Source of the DNA: Flammeovirgaceae bacterium
GTDB lineage: Bacteria > Bacteroidota > Bacteroidia > Cytophagales > Cyclobacteriaceae
Reading direction: 5' to 3'
Assembly (NCBI GenBank): GCA_016712035.1
Contig: JADJRT010000009.1
Location: 124,001-188,000 of the forward strand
Length of the DNA stretch: 64,000 bases
In this document: positions 48,303 through 57,439 of the stretch, one piece after another
How positions within the stretch are numbered: the stretch's first letter is position 1
Layout of the letters: each line of letters opens with the position of its first letter
Program-made: the position numbers and the translations under genes
Notes under the pieces: generated by a model
Told to the model about the DNA's origin: nothing
Database searches by the model: none
What the model saw: only the letters and a program-made list of their open reading frames with translations

Positions 48303-50777
48303 TCATTCATCTTTCAAAACATCAACCGGGTTTGTAAGAGCCGCTTTCGCAGAATGATAGCTGGTGATTAAAATCGCCATCACGAAGGTTCCTAATCCGG
48401 TAAACACAAATATCCATGCAGAGGGTGTTATCCGATAAGAGAAATCCTGTAGCCATTGCGACATCATCCAATAGGAGAGTGGCGCACCCAGTATAAAGGC
48501 AATTAAAATCAGGTGTGTATACCCTTTCGAAATCAATAAAAGGATATCAGTCACCGAAGCGCCAGATACTTTTCGGATGCCAATTTCTTTGGTTCGCTGC
48601 TCCAGCGTGTAAATGATCATACCCAATAATCCCAGGCTCGCAATTAAAACCGCCAGCCCGGCCATCACGCTTAGGGCCTGACCAAACTGCGTTTGGGTTT
48701 TAAACGTTTCGGCAAACGCCTGGTCAACAAACTCATATTGAAAGGGTGAATCACCGTCATAGGTTTTCCACATCGTGTTGATGGAGGTAATTGTATTTTC
48801 CCAAGCTTCTGTGCCTTGCGGTGCTACCCGAAGTGTAATAAATTCTTTGTCGCCTTCACCAAAGAGATTTTTACTGTTGATGTGGAAGATGGCCATCGGC
48901 TCTATGGGATTAGCTAATGACCAATAATTAAAATCATTAACTACACCAATTACTTCAAACGTAAATTCTCCACCGGGAGAAAAAATCTTTTTACCGATCA
49001 CCGATTCATTAGCTTCCCAACCAATCCGTTTCAGAGCCGCTTCGTTTAAGATCACCCGCTCATGATCACCGGGCATGTCTTTCGAAAAGTTTCTTCCAAA
49101 TTTTAATTGAATGTCTAGAGTTGAAAGAAATCGCTCATCACTGGAGGTATAGTTTAATGAAAAAGTTTCATTGTTCATTTCTTCAGCACTGAACTTGTCG
49201 CCTCCATATACGCGCGGAGGTAAGGAAGAACTGCGCGAGCTGTTTGTAATACCGGGCAGATTCAAGGTAGCTTCTGTGAGTGCCTCTCCGTTTTTCAGAT
49301 GTTCAACATTTTTGATGATCAGCAAATTCTCTTTATTGAAACCCACGTCCTTATCGGACATATAGGTAAGCTGTTGAAAAACAGTAGCCGTGCAGATGAT
49401 CAGGATAATGGATACCGCGAATTGAAAGATCACCAACGTGTTTCGGAAAGCTTTACCTTCCCGACCCGCTTTTAATTTTCCCTTTATCCCTTCTACCGGA
49501 TGAAACGCACTTAAAAAGAATGCAGGGTAGATGCTCGAAAGCAAAGCCATAAATCCAATTAGGATGGACAGGGCAATCAGTAACGAGGGGTTACTAAATC
49601 GATTTAGTTGTAGTGATTTACCAGCCACGAGATTAAACCCCGGTAGTAGCATTTGGGTTAGAGCCAAGGCAATAACGAGTGCGATCGTACAAAACGTTAA
49701 CGCTTCTGCGAAGTAACTGAACCCCAATTCTTTTTTACCGAGCCCAAGTATTTTGCGCACGCTGGCCTCTTTTATTCTGCGTGTAAATTGCGCGGTGGAT
49801 AAATTCATGAAGTTGACGCACGATAACAAAATGATAAAGACAGAAGCGCCAATGAGTGAATAAATGATTTTAAGATTTCCTGAATCATTCAAACGATTGT
49901 AAACAATTTGTGAAGGCAAGTGGATTTCTGTAAGTGGTTGCAGAAACAGCTCCCACTTTTTACCGGACTTGATATACTCTTCGTAGGAAACATTCATTAT
50001 GCGTTGCAATGTCTCTTCTGCATACTTACTCGGAATGGTTGCCAGTTTAACGCGGGTATTTTCGATGTCGGTACCTTCCCGAAATAGAATATAAGTTTCG
50101 AGTTGCGTCCACACCCAACTCCAATGCAACCTTGCAGCCGCTGGAAAACTAGTTAGTGAAAGCAACGCGTTAAATTCAATGTATGAGTTTTCGGGTGTAT
50201 CAGCAACTATGGCAGTTACTTCGAACGTCTGCTGACTTTCTCCTTCGCCAAGGCGAACTAATTTCCCAATGGGATTTTCGTTAGCAAAGTATTTTTTCGC
50301 AGTCGATTCAGTCATCACCGCGGTATTGGCTTGCTTGAGCGGATCGGTGGCATTTCCCTGGAGCACGGGAAAGTTGAACATCTTAAAGAAATTGGTATCT
50401 GCTGCTAGAATTTTTTCTTCTTCGAAGGCAACTACTTGCCCAGCCATGTTAGTGTAGGAGATTATATAATTACCAGGTGTATGAATGCTCGTGAGCATTT
50501 CTACTTCTGGCAACTCTTCGCGCAAAGCAGTGGCTACCCCAGGCCCTGTGGATGCAAATTGATGATCATCTCGTTCACCCCAGATAAATGTTTGATTAAC
50601 ACGATAAATCCGATCGGCATTTGCATGGAAGCGATCGTAGCTGAACTCATTGCTAACATAGAGATAAATTAACACCGTGCTGGCAATGCTTACCGTAAGT
50701 CCCAGCAAATTGATGATGGAAAAAAGTCTTTGGCGTTTAAGATTTCTTACGAAGAGTACAACGTAGTTTTTTAACAT
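48303..50777 (-). CDS. FtsX/MacB-type ABC transporter permease
   Basis: 824 residues in the usual duplicated layout: an N-terminal helix (SIINLLGLTVSIASTVLIYLYV), a MacB-type periplasmic domain, three FtsX helices with the coupling-type NLSTAQFTRRIKEASVRKILGLGKKEL, a second helix at about 430 (LVIFQFAVSIILIICTATVFQQL), a second periplasmic domain and three final helices (LLGMIIYTLEQRTKEIGIRKVSGASVTDIL). Such Bacteroidota permeases pair with a MacB-like ATPase encoded elsewhere and probably export peptides or act mechanically. Frame intact; ends tail-to-tail with the helicase gene. Confidence 0.92.
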   Translation of the reverse strand: MLKNYVVLFVRNLKRQRLFSIINLLGLTVSIASTVLIYLYVSNEFSYDRFHANADRIYRVNQTFIWGERDDHQFASTGPGVATALREELPEVEMLTSIHTPGNYIISYTNMAGQVVAFEEEKILAADTNFFKMFNFPVLQGNATDPLKQANTAVMTESTAKKYFANENPIGKLVRLGEGESQQTFEVTAIVADTPENSYIEFNALLSLTSFPAAARLHWSWVWTQLETYILFREGTDIENTRVKLATIPSKYAEETLQRIMNVSYEEYIKSGKKWELFLQPLTEIHLPSQIVYNRLNDSGNLKIIYSLIGASVFIILLSCVNFMNLSTAQFTRRIKEASVRKILGLGKKELGFSYFAEALTFCTIALVIALALTQMLLPGFNLVAGKSLQLNRFSNPSLLIALSILIGFMALLSSIYPAFFLSAFHPVEGIKGKLKAGREGKAFRNTLVIFQFAVSIILIICTATVFQQLTYMSDKDVGFNKENLLIIKNVEHLKNGEALTEATLNLPGITNSSRSSSLPPRVYGGDKFSAEEMNNETFSLNYTSSDERFLSTLDIQLKFGRNFSKDMPGDHERVILNEAALKRIGWEANESVIGKKIFSPGGEFTFEVIGVVNDFNYWSLANPIEPMAIFHINSKNLFGEGDKEFITLRVAPQGTEAWENTITSINTMWKTYDGDSPFQYEFVDQAFAETFKTQTQFGQALSVMAGLAVLIASLGLLGMIIYTLEQRTKEIGIRKVSGASVTDILLLISKGYTHLILIAFILGAPLSYWMMSQWLQDFSYRITPSAWIFVFTGLGTFVMAILITSYHSAKAALTNPVDVLKDE

Positions 50778-50921
50778 ATCAGCTCAGTTTAATTTTTAAT
50801 AGCCAAAGCAGATACCAAAAAATTTACCCTATTTTTAGACTCTATTCGGGCTATTAGTATTTGGCGTCTGTTCGATTGCATGCACAGATGTCCGATAGCG
50901 GTCGGTTTTAGATTATTGATT

Positions 50922-52075
50922 ATGAGCTTAGTTGATACTGTTCGGGCACAATTTATAGAGAGATATATAAAAAGGCTCCCGTGTTGGTGATTGCACCCGG
51001 TCGCATTAATCTGATTGGTGAACATACCGATTATAACGAGGGCTTTGTATTGCCAGCTGCTGTAGATCGGGAAATCGTTTTTGCGGTAGCTCCTAGTAAC
51101 ACCGATCAATTTAATTGTTACTCAATTGATTTTGAAGAAGTATTTTCATTTCGTGCTAATGAATTGAAATCCGGTGGTCAATGGTACAACTACCTGATGG
51201 GTGTTGTCAGCGGATTTCAACAACGTGGTTTACCATTGAGTGGTGTTGATTGTGTGATTGGCGGAAATATACCCACCGGTTCGGGTATGTCTTCCTCAGC
51301 GGCTCTGTGTTCAGGATTTGGGTTTGCAATAAATGCAATCTTTAAAAGTAATTTATCACGATTAGACCTGGCCCGAATTGGTCAACAGGCCGAACATGAA
51401 TTTGCCGGAGTGCGCTGTGGAATCATGGATCAGTATGCGAGTTTGTTTGGGCAAAAAGATTCTGCACTTTTATTGGACTGCCGCAGTCTTACCCATGAAT
51501 ATGTTCCGGTAAATTTTCCGGGAGTACAAATACTGTTGGTTGATACCAAAGTAAAACATACGTTGGCTTCGTCTGCTTACAACGATCGAAGAGCAGCCTG
51601 TGAAGAAGGAGTTAAAGCTTTTCAAAAAATAAATTCGGGTATTCATTCTTTACGGGATGTGGATACTGATAATCTGTCGACACTCCAAAAACTAGTGTCT
51701 ACCGATGTCTTCACGAAATGTAAGTTTGTTGTTGAAGAGATAGACCGAACCCAACGTGCAGCAACCTTTTTGAAATTGAACGATGTGAAGGAGTTTGGCA
51801 GACTGATGTTTGAAACACATTGGGGCCTAAGTCACTTCTATGAAGTGAGTTGTCCGGAGTCAGATTTGCTTGTTACGTTGGCAGAAGAGTTTCCTAAGGA
51901 CGTTTTGGGTGCCCGGCAGATGGGCGGGGGCTTCGGTGGGTGCATCATTCACCTTATCCGAAATGAAGCGGTTGAAAAATATTCTCTCAAAGTCAGGGAG
52001 AAATATGTTGTTACTTTCAAAAAAGAACCTGACTTTTATTCAGTTGCTCTAAAAGAGGGTGTTCATTTGAATTAA
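50922..52075 (+). CDS. galK: Galactokinase (one frameshift)
   Basis: About 385 residues, GHMP kinase that phosphorylates galactose at C1. ATG 50922 gives MSLVDTVRAQFIERYIK; an A run near 50973 lacks one base, after which APVLVIAPGRINLIGEHTDYN continues, the galactokinase signature. GGNIPTGSGMSSSAALCS is the phosphate loop, CGIMDQYAS holds the catalytic Asp, and RQMGGGFGGCIIHL is the third GHMP motif. Directly upstream of an SSS sugar symporter. Confidence 0.95.
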
Positions 52076-52129
52076 CTCTGTTGCGACCGAGAAAGAAGTT
52101 AGTTGTACGTTACCTAAACTAAATACTAA

Positions 52130-53815
52130 ATGGGTTTATCCGGATTTGATATCGTTGTATTTGTCGGCTATTGCGCCTTAATTCTGGGCATTGGCCTATG
52201 GGTTTCGCGCGATAAGGAAGGTCATCAAAAAAATGCCGAAGACTATTTTCTGGCCAGTAAGTCCTTACCCTGGTGGGCAATAGGCGCTTCATTAATTGCC
52301 GCCAACATCTCGGCCGAACAGTTTATTGGAATGTCGGGTTCGGGGTTCGCTATCGGGCTGGCCATTGCCAGTTACGAATGGATGGCTGCTGTTACCCTGC
52401 TGGTCGTAGGCAAGTTCTTCCTTCCCATATTTATCAATAAAGGAATTTATACCATTCCTGAGTTTGTCGAAAAACGATTTAGCACTAACCTCAAAACCAT
52501 TTTGGCCGTGTTCTGGATTGCGCTTTTCGTATTCGTTAATCTTACTACGGTATTGTATTTAGGCGCGCGTGCGATGGATACTGTTATTGGTTCGGGTGAT
52601 GGCAGCCTGATGATGTATAGCATTTTGGCGCTGGGACTTTTTGCCGCTGCGTATTCGCTTTGGGGCGGACTTTCAGCCGTTGCGTGGACGGATGTTGTGC
52701 AGGTTGTTTTGCTTGTGATTGGTGGATTGGTCACAACCTTCATTACACTAGAAAAGGTTTCCCCTACCGGTGGAATTATTGATGGATTTGTTCATGTCTT
52801 CAATACGGTGCCGGGTAAATTTTCGATGATCTTAGAGAAAGGAGAGATCATTACGCCAGGTGGCGAAGATGCCTGGTGGTCCTTGCCGGGATTATCGGTA
52901 TTGGTGGGCGGTATGTGGATTGCCAATGTTTATTATTGGGGCTTTAATCAATACATTATTCAAAGAACGCTGGCTGCTAAAAATTTAGCAGAAGCGCAAA
53001 AAGGAATTGTGTTTGCCGCTGCCTTAAAAATGATCATTCCGTTAATTGTAGTTGTACCAGGTATCATTGCTTTTGTAATGAATGCCGATGCTTCGGGCCA
53101 GTTAACCACACAAACATTAGATCCTAGTTTTGTCAATAAAGACGGTGGGATTATTAATGATAACGCTTTCCCCTGGTTGGTGCGCAGCTTCATCCCAACC
53201 GGATTAAAAGGTTTGGTATTGGCAGCATTGGCAGCCGCGATTGTGTCTTCTCTTGCTTCGATGTTAAACTCAACATCCACTATATTTACGATGGATATTT
53301 TCAGGCCATACATCAACAAAAATGCGTCTGATAAATTGACTGTTAATGTGGGTCGTATCAGTGGTGCAGTTGCTTTGGTTATCGCGATGATTATTGCTCC
53401 CGCACTTGGCAACTTAGGGCAAGCCTTTATTTTTATTCAGGAATACACAGGTGTAGTGAGTCCCGGAATTCTGGCTGTGTTTCTTACAGGTTTGTTCTGG
53501 AAACGGGCTACGAATAATGCCGCCATCTGGGGCGTAATTCTTTCCATACCCATCGCCATGTATTTTAAAGTAGCACCTAATGGTTGGTCGGACTCAGCCT
53601 TTTTTGTGAATATTCCGTTTATGGATCAAATGTTTATTACTGCGCTGCTTTCCATTTCTATCATTCTTTTGATCAGCTATCTCGAAGGCAAAGGAAAAGT
53701 AAACGAGAAGGGAATAAATCTCACTTCTGAATTATTTAAAACCAGCCCCGCATTTAATATTGGCGCAACGGTTATTTTGATTATTTGTGCTATACTCTAC
53801 GCCATTTTCTGGTAA
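52130..53815 (+). CDS. Sodium:solute symporter (SSS family), probable galactose/sugar transporter
   Basis: 561 residues with about 14 transmembrane helices. The start (FDIVVFVGYCALILGIGLWVSRDKEG...DYFLASKSLPWWAIGASLIAANISAEQFIGMSGSGFA) closely follows vSGLT-like sugar symporters. GLKGLVLAALAAAIVSSLASMLNSTSTIFTMDIF is the SSS helix 8 signature with the Na+-site Ser residues. Adjacent to galK, which makes galactose the likely substrate. A strong terminator follows. Confidence 0.93.
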   Translation: MGLSGFDIVVFVGYCALILGIGLWVSRDKEGHQKNAEDYFLASKSLPWWAIGASLIAANISAEQFIGMSGSGFAIGLAIASYEWMAAVTLLVVGKFFLPIFINKGIYTIPEFVEKRFSTNLKTILAVFWIALFVFVNLTTVLYLGARAMDTVIGSGDGSLMMYSILALGLFAAAYSLWGGLSAVAWTDVVQVVLLVIGGLVTTFITLEKVSPTGGIIDGFVHVFNTVPGKFSMILEKGEIITPGGEDAWWSLPGLSVLVGGMWIANVYYWGFNQYIIQRTLAAKNLAEAQKGIVFAAALKMIIPLIVVVPGIIAFVMNADASGQLTTQTLDPSFVNKDGGIINDNAFPWLVRSFIPTGLKGLVLAALAAAIVSSLASMLNSTSTIFTMDIFRPYINKNASDKLTVNVGRISGAVALVIAMIIAPALGNLGQAFIFIQEYTGVVSPGILAVFLTGLFWKRATNNAAIWGVILSIPIAMYFKVAPNGWSDSAFFVNIPFMDQMFITALLSISIILLISYLEGKGKVNEKGINLTSELFKTSPAFNIGATVILIICAILYAIFW

Positions 53816-53841
53816 ACAGTGCGTAACTTTTATGAATTAAA

Positions 53842-53870
53842 ACAGAGCCCCGCTTTAAACGGGGCTCTGT
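53842..53870 (+). terminator. Terminator after the SSS symporter gene
   Basis: An 11-bp perfect GC-rich stem ACAGAGCCCCG/CGGGGCTCTGT with a 7-nt loop, followed by TTCATTTTATAT. It ends the galK-symporter unit and faces the convergent outer-membrane protein gene. Confidence 0.85.
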
Positions 53871-53908
53871 TCATTTTATATCTCAATGACATTCTATCGC
53901 TAGATGTT

Positions 53909-54688
53909 TCAACGACTCCTGAAAGCGACTGATAAACGAAAGTCTATCATTTGAAGGGCATTGGTGTACACATTACCCACATGATGTTTATGTGTAACCT
54001 GTGTTTGGGTGTTTATAAATGTAGCTTCCAGATCTTGCGATCGCGAGGGCATGTTCGAATGATTTGTATGCGATTGATTGGAATTCATATAATCAATATC
54101 TCCACCTTGGGTGTAATACGTGCTAAGATTAATGAATAAAAATTCAGAGCGCATTTTCTTAAATACAGAGGAGAGATCGTATGACAAACCGCCACCGATA
54201 GAATAGGTCCAGGTTCCATCGGCTAAAAGGAGATCTGTTTCAACCGGCTCGCAATTATCTGTGTCATCCGGGTCATATATATTAAGATTGGTTTGGAAGC
54301 CTGAATAGCCGCCTTTTATTCCAACATACGGAGTAAGCGCTTTGTCTTTTACCAGATTATAGCGCGCGGAAAGCATTCCATTCAGGATTGAGTTACTAAC
54401 GTTAATATCCATATCTGCCGTAGTGCCATCCGAAAAACTATATTGCTGCCGCGATTCAGAGAAGCCATAAATTGAGTAGCTCAGATCGACCCCAACCGCA
54501 TATCGCTTACTGGGCGCCAACAAATAAAAATCAAGGGCAATTCCATGGGCATTATTTACCGTTTGCTCCATTCTACCCATGGGGGCAGCCTGCGCATACC
54601 CAACAGACCATTCACGTTTCCATTGACCGTAACCTACTTGCACAAGCGCAAAAAAAAGGATAGTGAGTAGTGTTTTTTTCATAGACAA
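53909..54688 (-). CDS. Outer-membrane beta-barrel protein, unknown function
   Basis: 259 residues with signal peptide (LLTILFFALVQVGYG). Amphipathic strand pattern typical of OmpA-like eight-strand barrels: YAVGVDLSYSIYGF, ILNGMLSARYNLV, YVGIKGGYSGFQTNLNI, and a C-terminal MIDFRLSVAFRSR with the usual aromatic end nearby. No specific family is clear. Confidence 0.75.
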   Translation of the reverse strand: MSMKKTLLTILFFALVQVGYGQWKREWSVGYAQAAPMGRMEQTVNNAHGIALDFYLLAPSKRYAVGVDLSYSIYGFSESRQQYSFSDGTTADMDINVSNSILNGMLSARYNLVKDKALTPYVGIKGGYSGFQTNLNIYDPDDTDNCEPVETDLLLADGTWTYSIGGGLSYDLSSVFKKMRSEFLFINLSTYYTQGGDIDYMNSNQSHTNHSNMPSRSQDLEATFINTQTQVTHKHHVGNVYTNALQMIDFRLSVAFRSR

Positions 54689-54810
54689 ATAGTTTATTGA
54701 TCCGAACTTAAGATTATTGCCGTACTGAAATTACAAATTTTAACTGATAGTTTTTGGTTGGCATAACTACCCAATTGGGATGCGCCAAATGCGTTGTACT
54801 TTAGCGGCTT

Positions 54811-55386
54811 ATGCAATTAGAAGAAAAGGTGGCCGCGGTAACGCAGGTCTTTGAAGGGTTGGATCAACAGATAGCCAACTTTCAGTCAGCCACATCGCTT
54901 CATTGTAAGCCGGGGTGCGGCAAGTGTTGCTTTAAACCCGATATTGAAGCTACCATTCTTGAGTTTCTTCCATTTGCGGTTCATCTTTATAGAAATAAGT
55001 TAGCGGAACCGTGGCTTGAAAAGCTTGCGCAAACCGATTCATCTATTTGTTTAATTCTTAACCCCACACAAGCCGGAGCCGGATTATGCACAGAATATCC
55101 GTACCGCGGTTTGATCTGCCGGCTCTTTGGGTATTCGGCCCGTACCAATAAATATGGTAAAAAGGAATTAGTTACCTGTCAGATTATTAAGTCAGAGCAA
55201 ATGGTGGCTTATGGACAATCAATAGATAAGATTGATGGGGGATTTGAGGTTCCTGTAATGAATCAGTTTTACATGCAACTCCATGCCATCGATTTTGAGT
55301 TGACACAGAATTTCTATCCAATCAATGAGGCAATTAAAAAGGCAATTGAAACAGTTCTTCAGTACTTTGCATATCGAGAAGTATAA
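54811..55386 (+). CDS. YkgJ-family cysteine cluster protein
   Basis: 191 residues, cytosolic. The cluster CKPGCGKCCFKPDIEATILEF near residue 33 and later Cys residues (GLCTEYPYRGLICRLFGYS) are the YkgJ/CxxCxxCC pattern, a presumed metal- or FeS-binding family of unknown function. Frame intact. Confidence 0.88.
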   Translation: MQLEEKVAAVTQVFEGLDQQIANFQSATSLHCKPGCGKCCFKPDIEATILEFLPFAVHLYRNKLAEPWLEKLAQTDSSICLILNPTQAGAGLCTEYPYRGLICRLFGYSARTNKYGKKELVTCQIIKSEQMVAYGQSIDKIDGGFEVPVMNQFYMQLHAIDFELTQNFYPINEAIKKAIETVLQYFAYREV

Positions 55387-55523
55387 GATAGTGATTAGCC
55401 AAATGACTTTAATTAAATACGTTTAACTAAACATGAGGCTATTAAAAGACCTATTGAGACGTTAAGCAGTTTAGTTCTCTATCATGGAAAATTTGATTAT
55501 ATCTTAGTAAAAACAAAAAAGTT

Positions 55524-55733
55524 ATGAAAAAAACAAAAATTTTTCTTGTGGCAAGTGTACTGGTGACACTTTTCACTGTTTTGAGTACGCACAAACTTAG
55601 TGCGGATTGTGGGCCATCATTACCATACGTTGGGACTTATATTCCTTTCTATGAGTATGGAGAACAGGTTGGGGTACAGTGTGTTTTGGGAGGTAACATT
55701 TGTAAATGCATAGGAGAGTACTACTATTGGTAG
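55524..55733 (+). CDS. Small secreted peptide precursor with four cysteines (69 aa)
   Basis: 69 residues. A basic start and a long hydrophobic stretch (IFLVASVLVTLFTVLSTHKLSA) form an export signal with a likely cut after Ala27. The mature part of about 42 residues is rich in Gly, Tyr and aromatic residues, has Cys at 29, 53, 60 and 62 (CKC at the end) and finishes YYYW. I do not recognise the family; short leader-type peptides such as NVEALA peptides occupy similar positions in Bacteroidota. It is the first gene of a cassette continuing to 60803, with a strong hairpin just after it. Confidence 0.7.
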   Translation: MKKTKIFLVASVLVTLFTVLSTHKLSADCGPSLPYVGTYIPFYEYGEQVGVQCVLGGNICKCIGEYYYW

Positions 55734-55746
55734 TTAGTTTTTTAAA

Positions 55747-55779
55747 AATAGAGGCTGCATGTTTAATGTAGCCTCTATT
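55747..55779 (+). terminator. Strong hairpin between the peptide gene and the DUF4221 gene
   Basis: A 14-bp stem AATAGAGGCTGCAT/ATGTAGCCTCTATT (one G-T pair) with a 5-nt loop, 14 bp after the peptide stop and 17 bp before the DUF4221 ATG. The 3' flank is AT-rich but lacks a T run, so partial termination or mRNA 3'-end protection is likelier than complete termination. Confidence 0.6.
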
Positions 55780-55795
55780 GTAATAATATTGAATT

Positions 55796-56986
55796 ATGTA
55801 TAGATACTATTTATTGATATTTGTTTATGGCTTAATAATTTCTTGTAATAAGGAAAAAAATATCACTGAATTAGCCAGCCTATTAACTGCACCAAATGCT
55901 GATTTTAGAGATTCACTCGATATCATTTTAAATATAGAAGTAAAAATAAAGGCGGATAGTAACTTTACTTACTTAAGGCCAACAATTTTTAGTGACACTA
56001 TTTTACTGGCTTATGTTAAAGAAAAAGAAAATATAATTTCAATCTTTAATCTGAAAACAAAATCTCATGTAAGAGATTTTGAAATTAGTCCACTAATCCA
56101 AAACCGAGACAAGTACTCTACCTTCTATATTCATAATCTCGATAGTATTTTTATGCTTACGTCTAATAATACTTCTATTTACCTACTTAATGGAAATGGT
56201 GGCTTGATTAAATCATGGTCGAGCTTTGACCTTGGTATTACACCTCCCAATACTTATATATTCCCATATTTTCTACCGCAACATAGTATATATTTTAATA
56301 GCAAAACCAATTTAGTTTATGCATCCCTAATACCAGGATATTTTCCAACATCATCAAATTTTGAAGATGTCCCTCAGCAAGTTGTTTTTAATTTGGCCAG
56401 TAATATTATTAAACTAAAATATGGTCCACCAGAAGGCGTAATGAAGATGAAAGGTGATTTGGTTTTTCCGGGGGATTTATCTTTTCCTTATAGTCTTACT
56501 ATCAATGAAGCAACATATATATCTTATCCATTGGATCATTTCGTATATATCTACAACAATGAGACTGGAATTCTTGTTGAAAAAAAGGCAGTATGTAGTA
56601 GCGAAATCAAAAATTTCCCATTTCCTCTTCCCTCTGAAATGATAAAGGATACACAAGCGATGTGGAATTTCAGAGTTCAAACGCCATTCTATGAGCCTTT
56701 GAATTATCACTCTAAAGTTAAATTATTCACTAGGGCAGTTCATCACCCTCAAGAACTTAAGGAAATGAGTGGTAAATTGAATACTGGTAAAAGGCGAAGG
56801 ACATCAGTAATAATTCTGGACTCAACTCTGCAAATTATAGGAGAGACTTTTTTTAATGATGGCATTTATCAAATTAATGGAGCTGTGCCTTTATCAGATG
56901 GCCTACTTCTTTACTCCAATAAGGGCTTTAATAACAATCACGCAATCCCCTCGCTTAAATATGAATTTGTACCCAAGATTAATTAA
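55796..56986 (+). CDS. DUF4221-like lipoprotein (beta-propeller type)
   Basis: 396 residues. MYRYYLLIFVYGLIISCNKEKN is a lipoprotein signal with Cys17. The body has propeller-type strand repeats (IISIFNLKTKSHVRDFEIS, YLLNGNGGLIKSWSSFDLG, VYIYNNETGILVEKK). It matches DUF4221-type proteins as I recall them, which are often next to small exported peptides. Base use is AT-richer than in neighbouring housekeeping genes. The 3' end overlaps the next ATG by 26 bp. Confidence 0.7.
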   Translation: MYRYYLLIFVYGLIISCNKEKNITELASLLTAPNADFRDSLDIILNIEVKIKADSNFTYLRPTIFSDTILLAYVKEKENIISIFNLKTKSHVRDFEISPLIQNRDKYSTFYIHNLDSIFMLTSNNTSIYLLNGNGGLIKSWSSFDLGITPPNTYIFPYFLPQHSIYFNSKTNLVYASLIPGYFPTSSNFEDVPQQVVFNLASNIIKLKYGPPEGVMKMKGDLVFPGDLSFPYSLTINEATYISYPLDHFVYIYNNETGILVEKKAVCSSEIKNFPFPLPSEMIKDTQAMWNFRVQTPFYEPLNYHSKVKLFTRAVHHPQELKEMSGKLNTGKRRRTSVIILDSTLQIIGETFFNDGIYQINGAVPLSDGLLLYSNKGFNNNHAIPSLKYEFVPKIN

Positions 56987-57439
56987 GTCAAGTTTGTTTC
57001 TTTTGATTAGTATAATGGGTTGCGATAATAGCAAGTCGAATTGCAGGTATTATGAGGGTTTTAAACTATACTTATCACAAGTTTATGATTTAGATATCTC
57101 AACCCAAGGTGATAGAATATTCTATGTATTACCTCTTGAGGGTTGTGACGAGTGTTTACAGATTAATTTGAATTTGCTTCTAGAAAGGAATTTTAATAGC
57201 TCAAAAGTCACAATTATTTTGACTGGAGCAAATTTTAACGATATAATTAGGAGTAAAATTGAAGCGATTAAGCGTAAATATCCTATTTTAGAGGATGGTA
57301 AGAATTTGATTCATCAATTTGAAACGGGTTTTGGAAAGCCATTATTAGTACACGTAAAAAATGGGGACTGTCTTTTGCAACTTCAATTGCAGATCAAGAA
57401 ATTGAAAGTGTTAAGAAATATATATTGGATAATAGTTAA
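56961..57439 (+). CDS. Thioredoxin-like lipoprotein (frameshifted)
   Basis: About 159 residues. ATG 56961 gives a lipoprotein signal (LIKSSLFLLISIMGCDNSKS). Middle part: FYVLPLEGCDECLQINLNLLLERN has a thioredoxin-like CDEC site in place of CxxC. An A run near 57358 is one base short; the corrected frame continues KWGLSFATSIADQEIESVKKYILDNS and stops at 57439, overlapping the DUF4249 ATG (taATG). The uncorrected frame runs to 57464. Probably a periplasmic disulfide or redox protein, perhaps acting on the Cys-containing peptide. Confidence 0.7.

Noticed and set aside
50789..51109. Minus-strand 106-codon frame over the galK start
   Set aside because: Antisense to the conserved galactokinase N-terminus, which becomes readable after repairing one A.
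56856..56960. Upstream in-frame extension of the thioredoxin-like lipoprotein
   Set aside because: It would lie inside the DUF4221 coding region and hide the lipoprotein signal that begins at ATG 56961.
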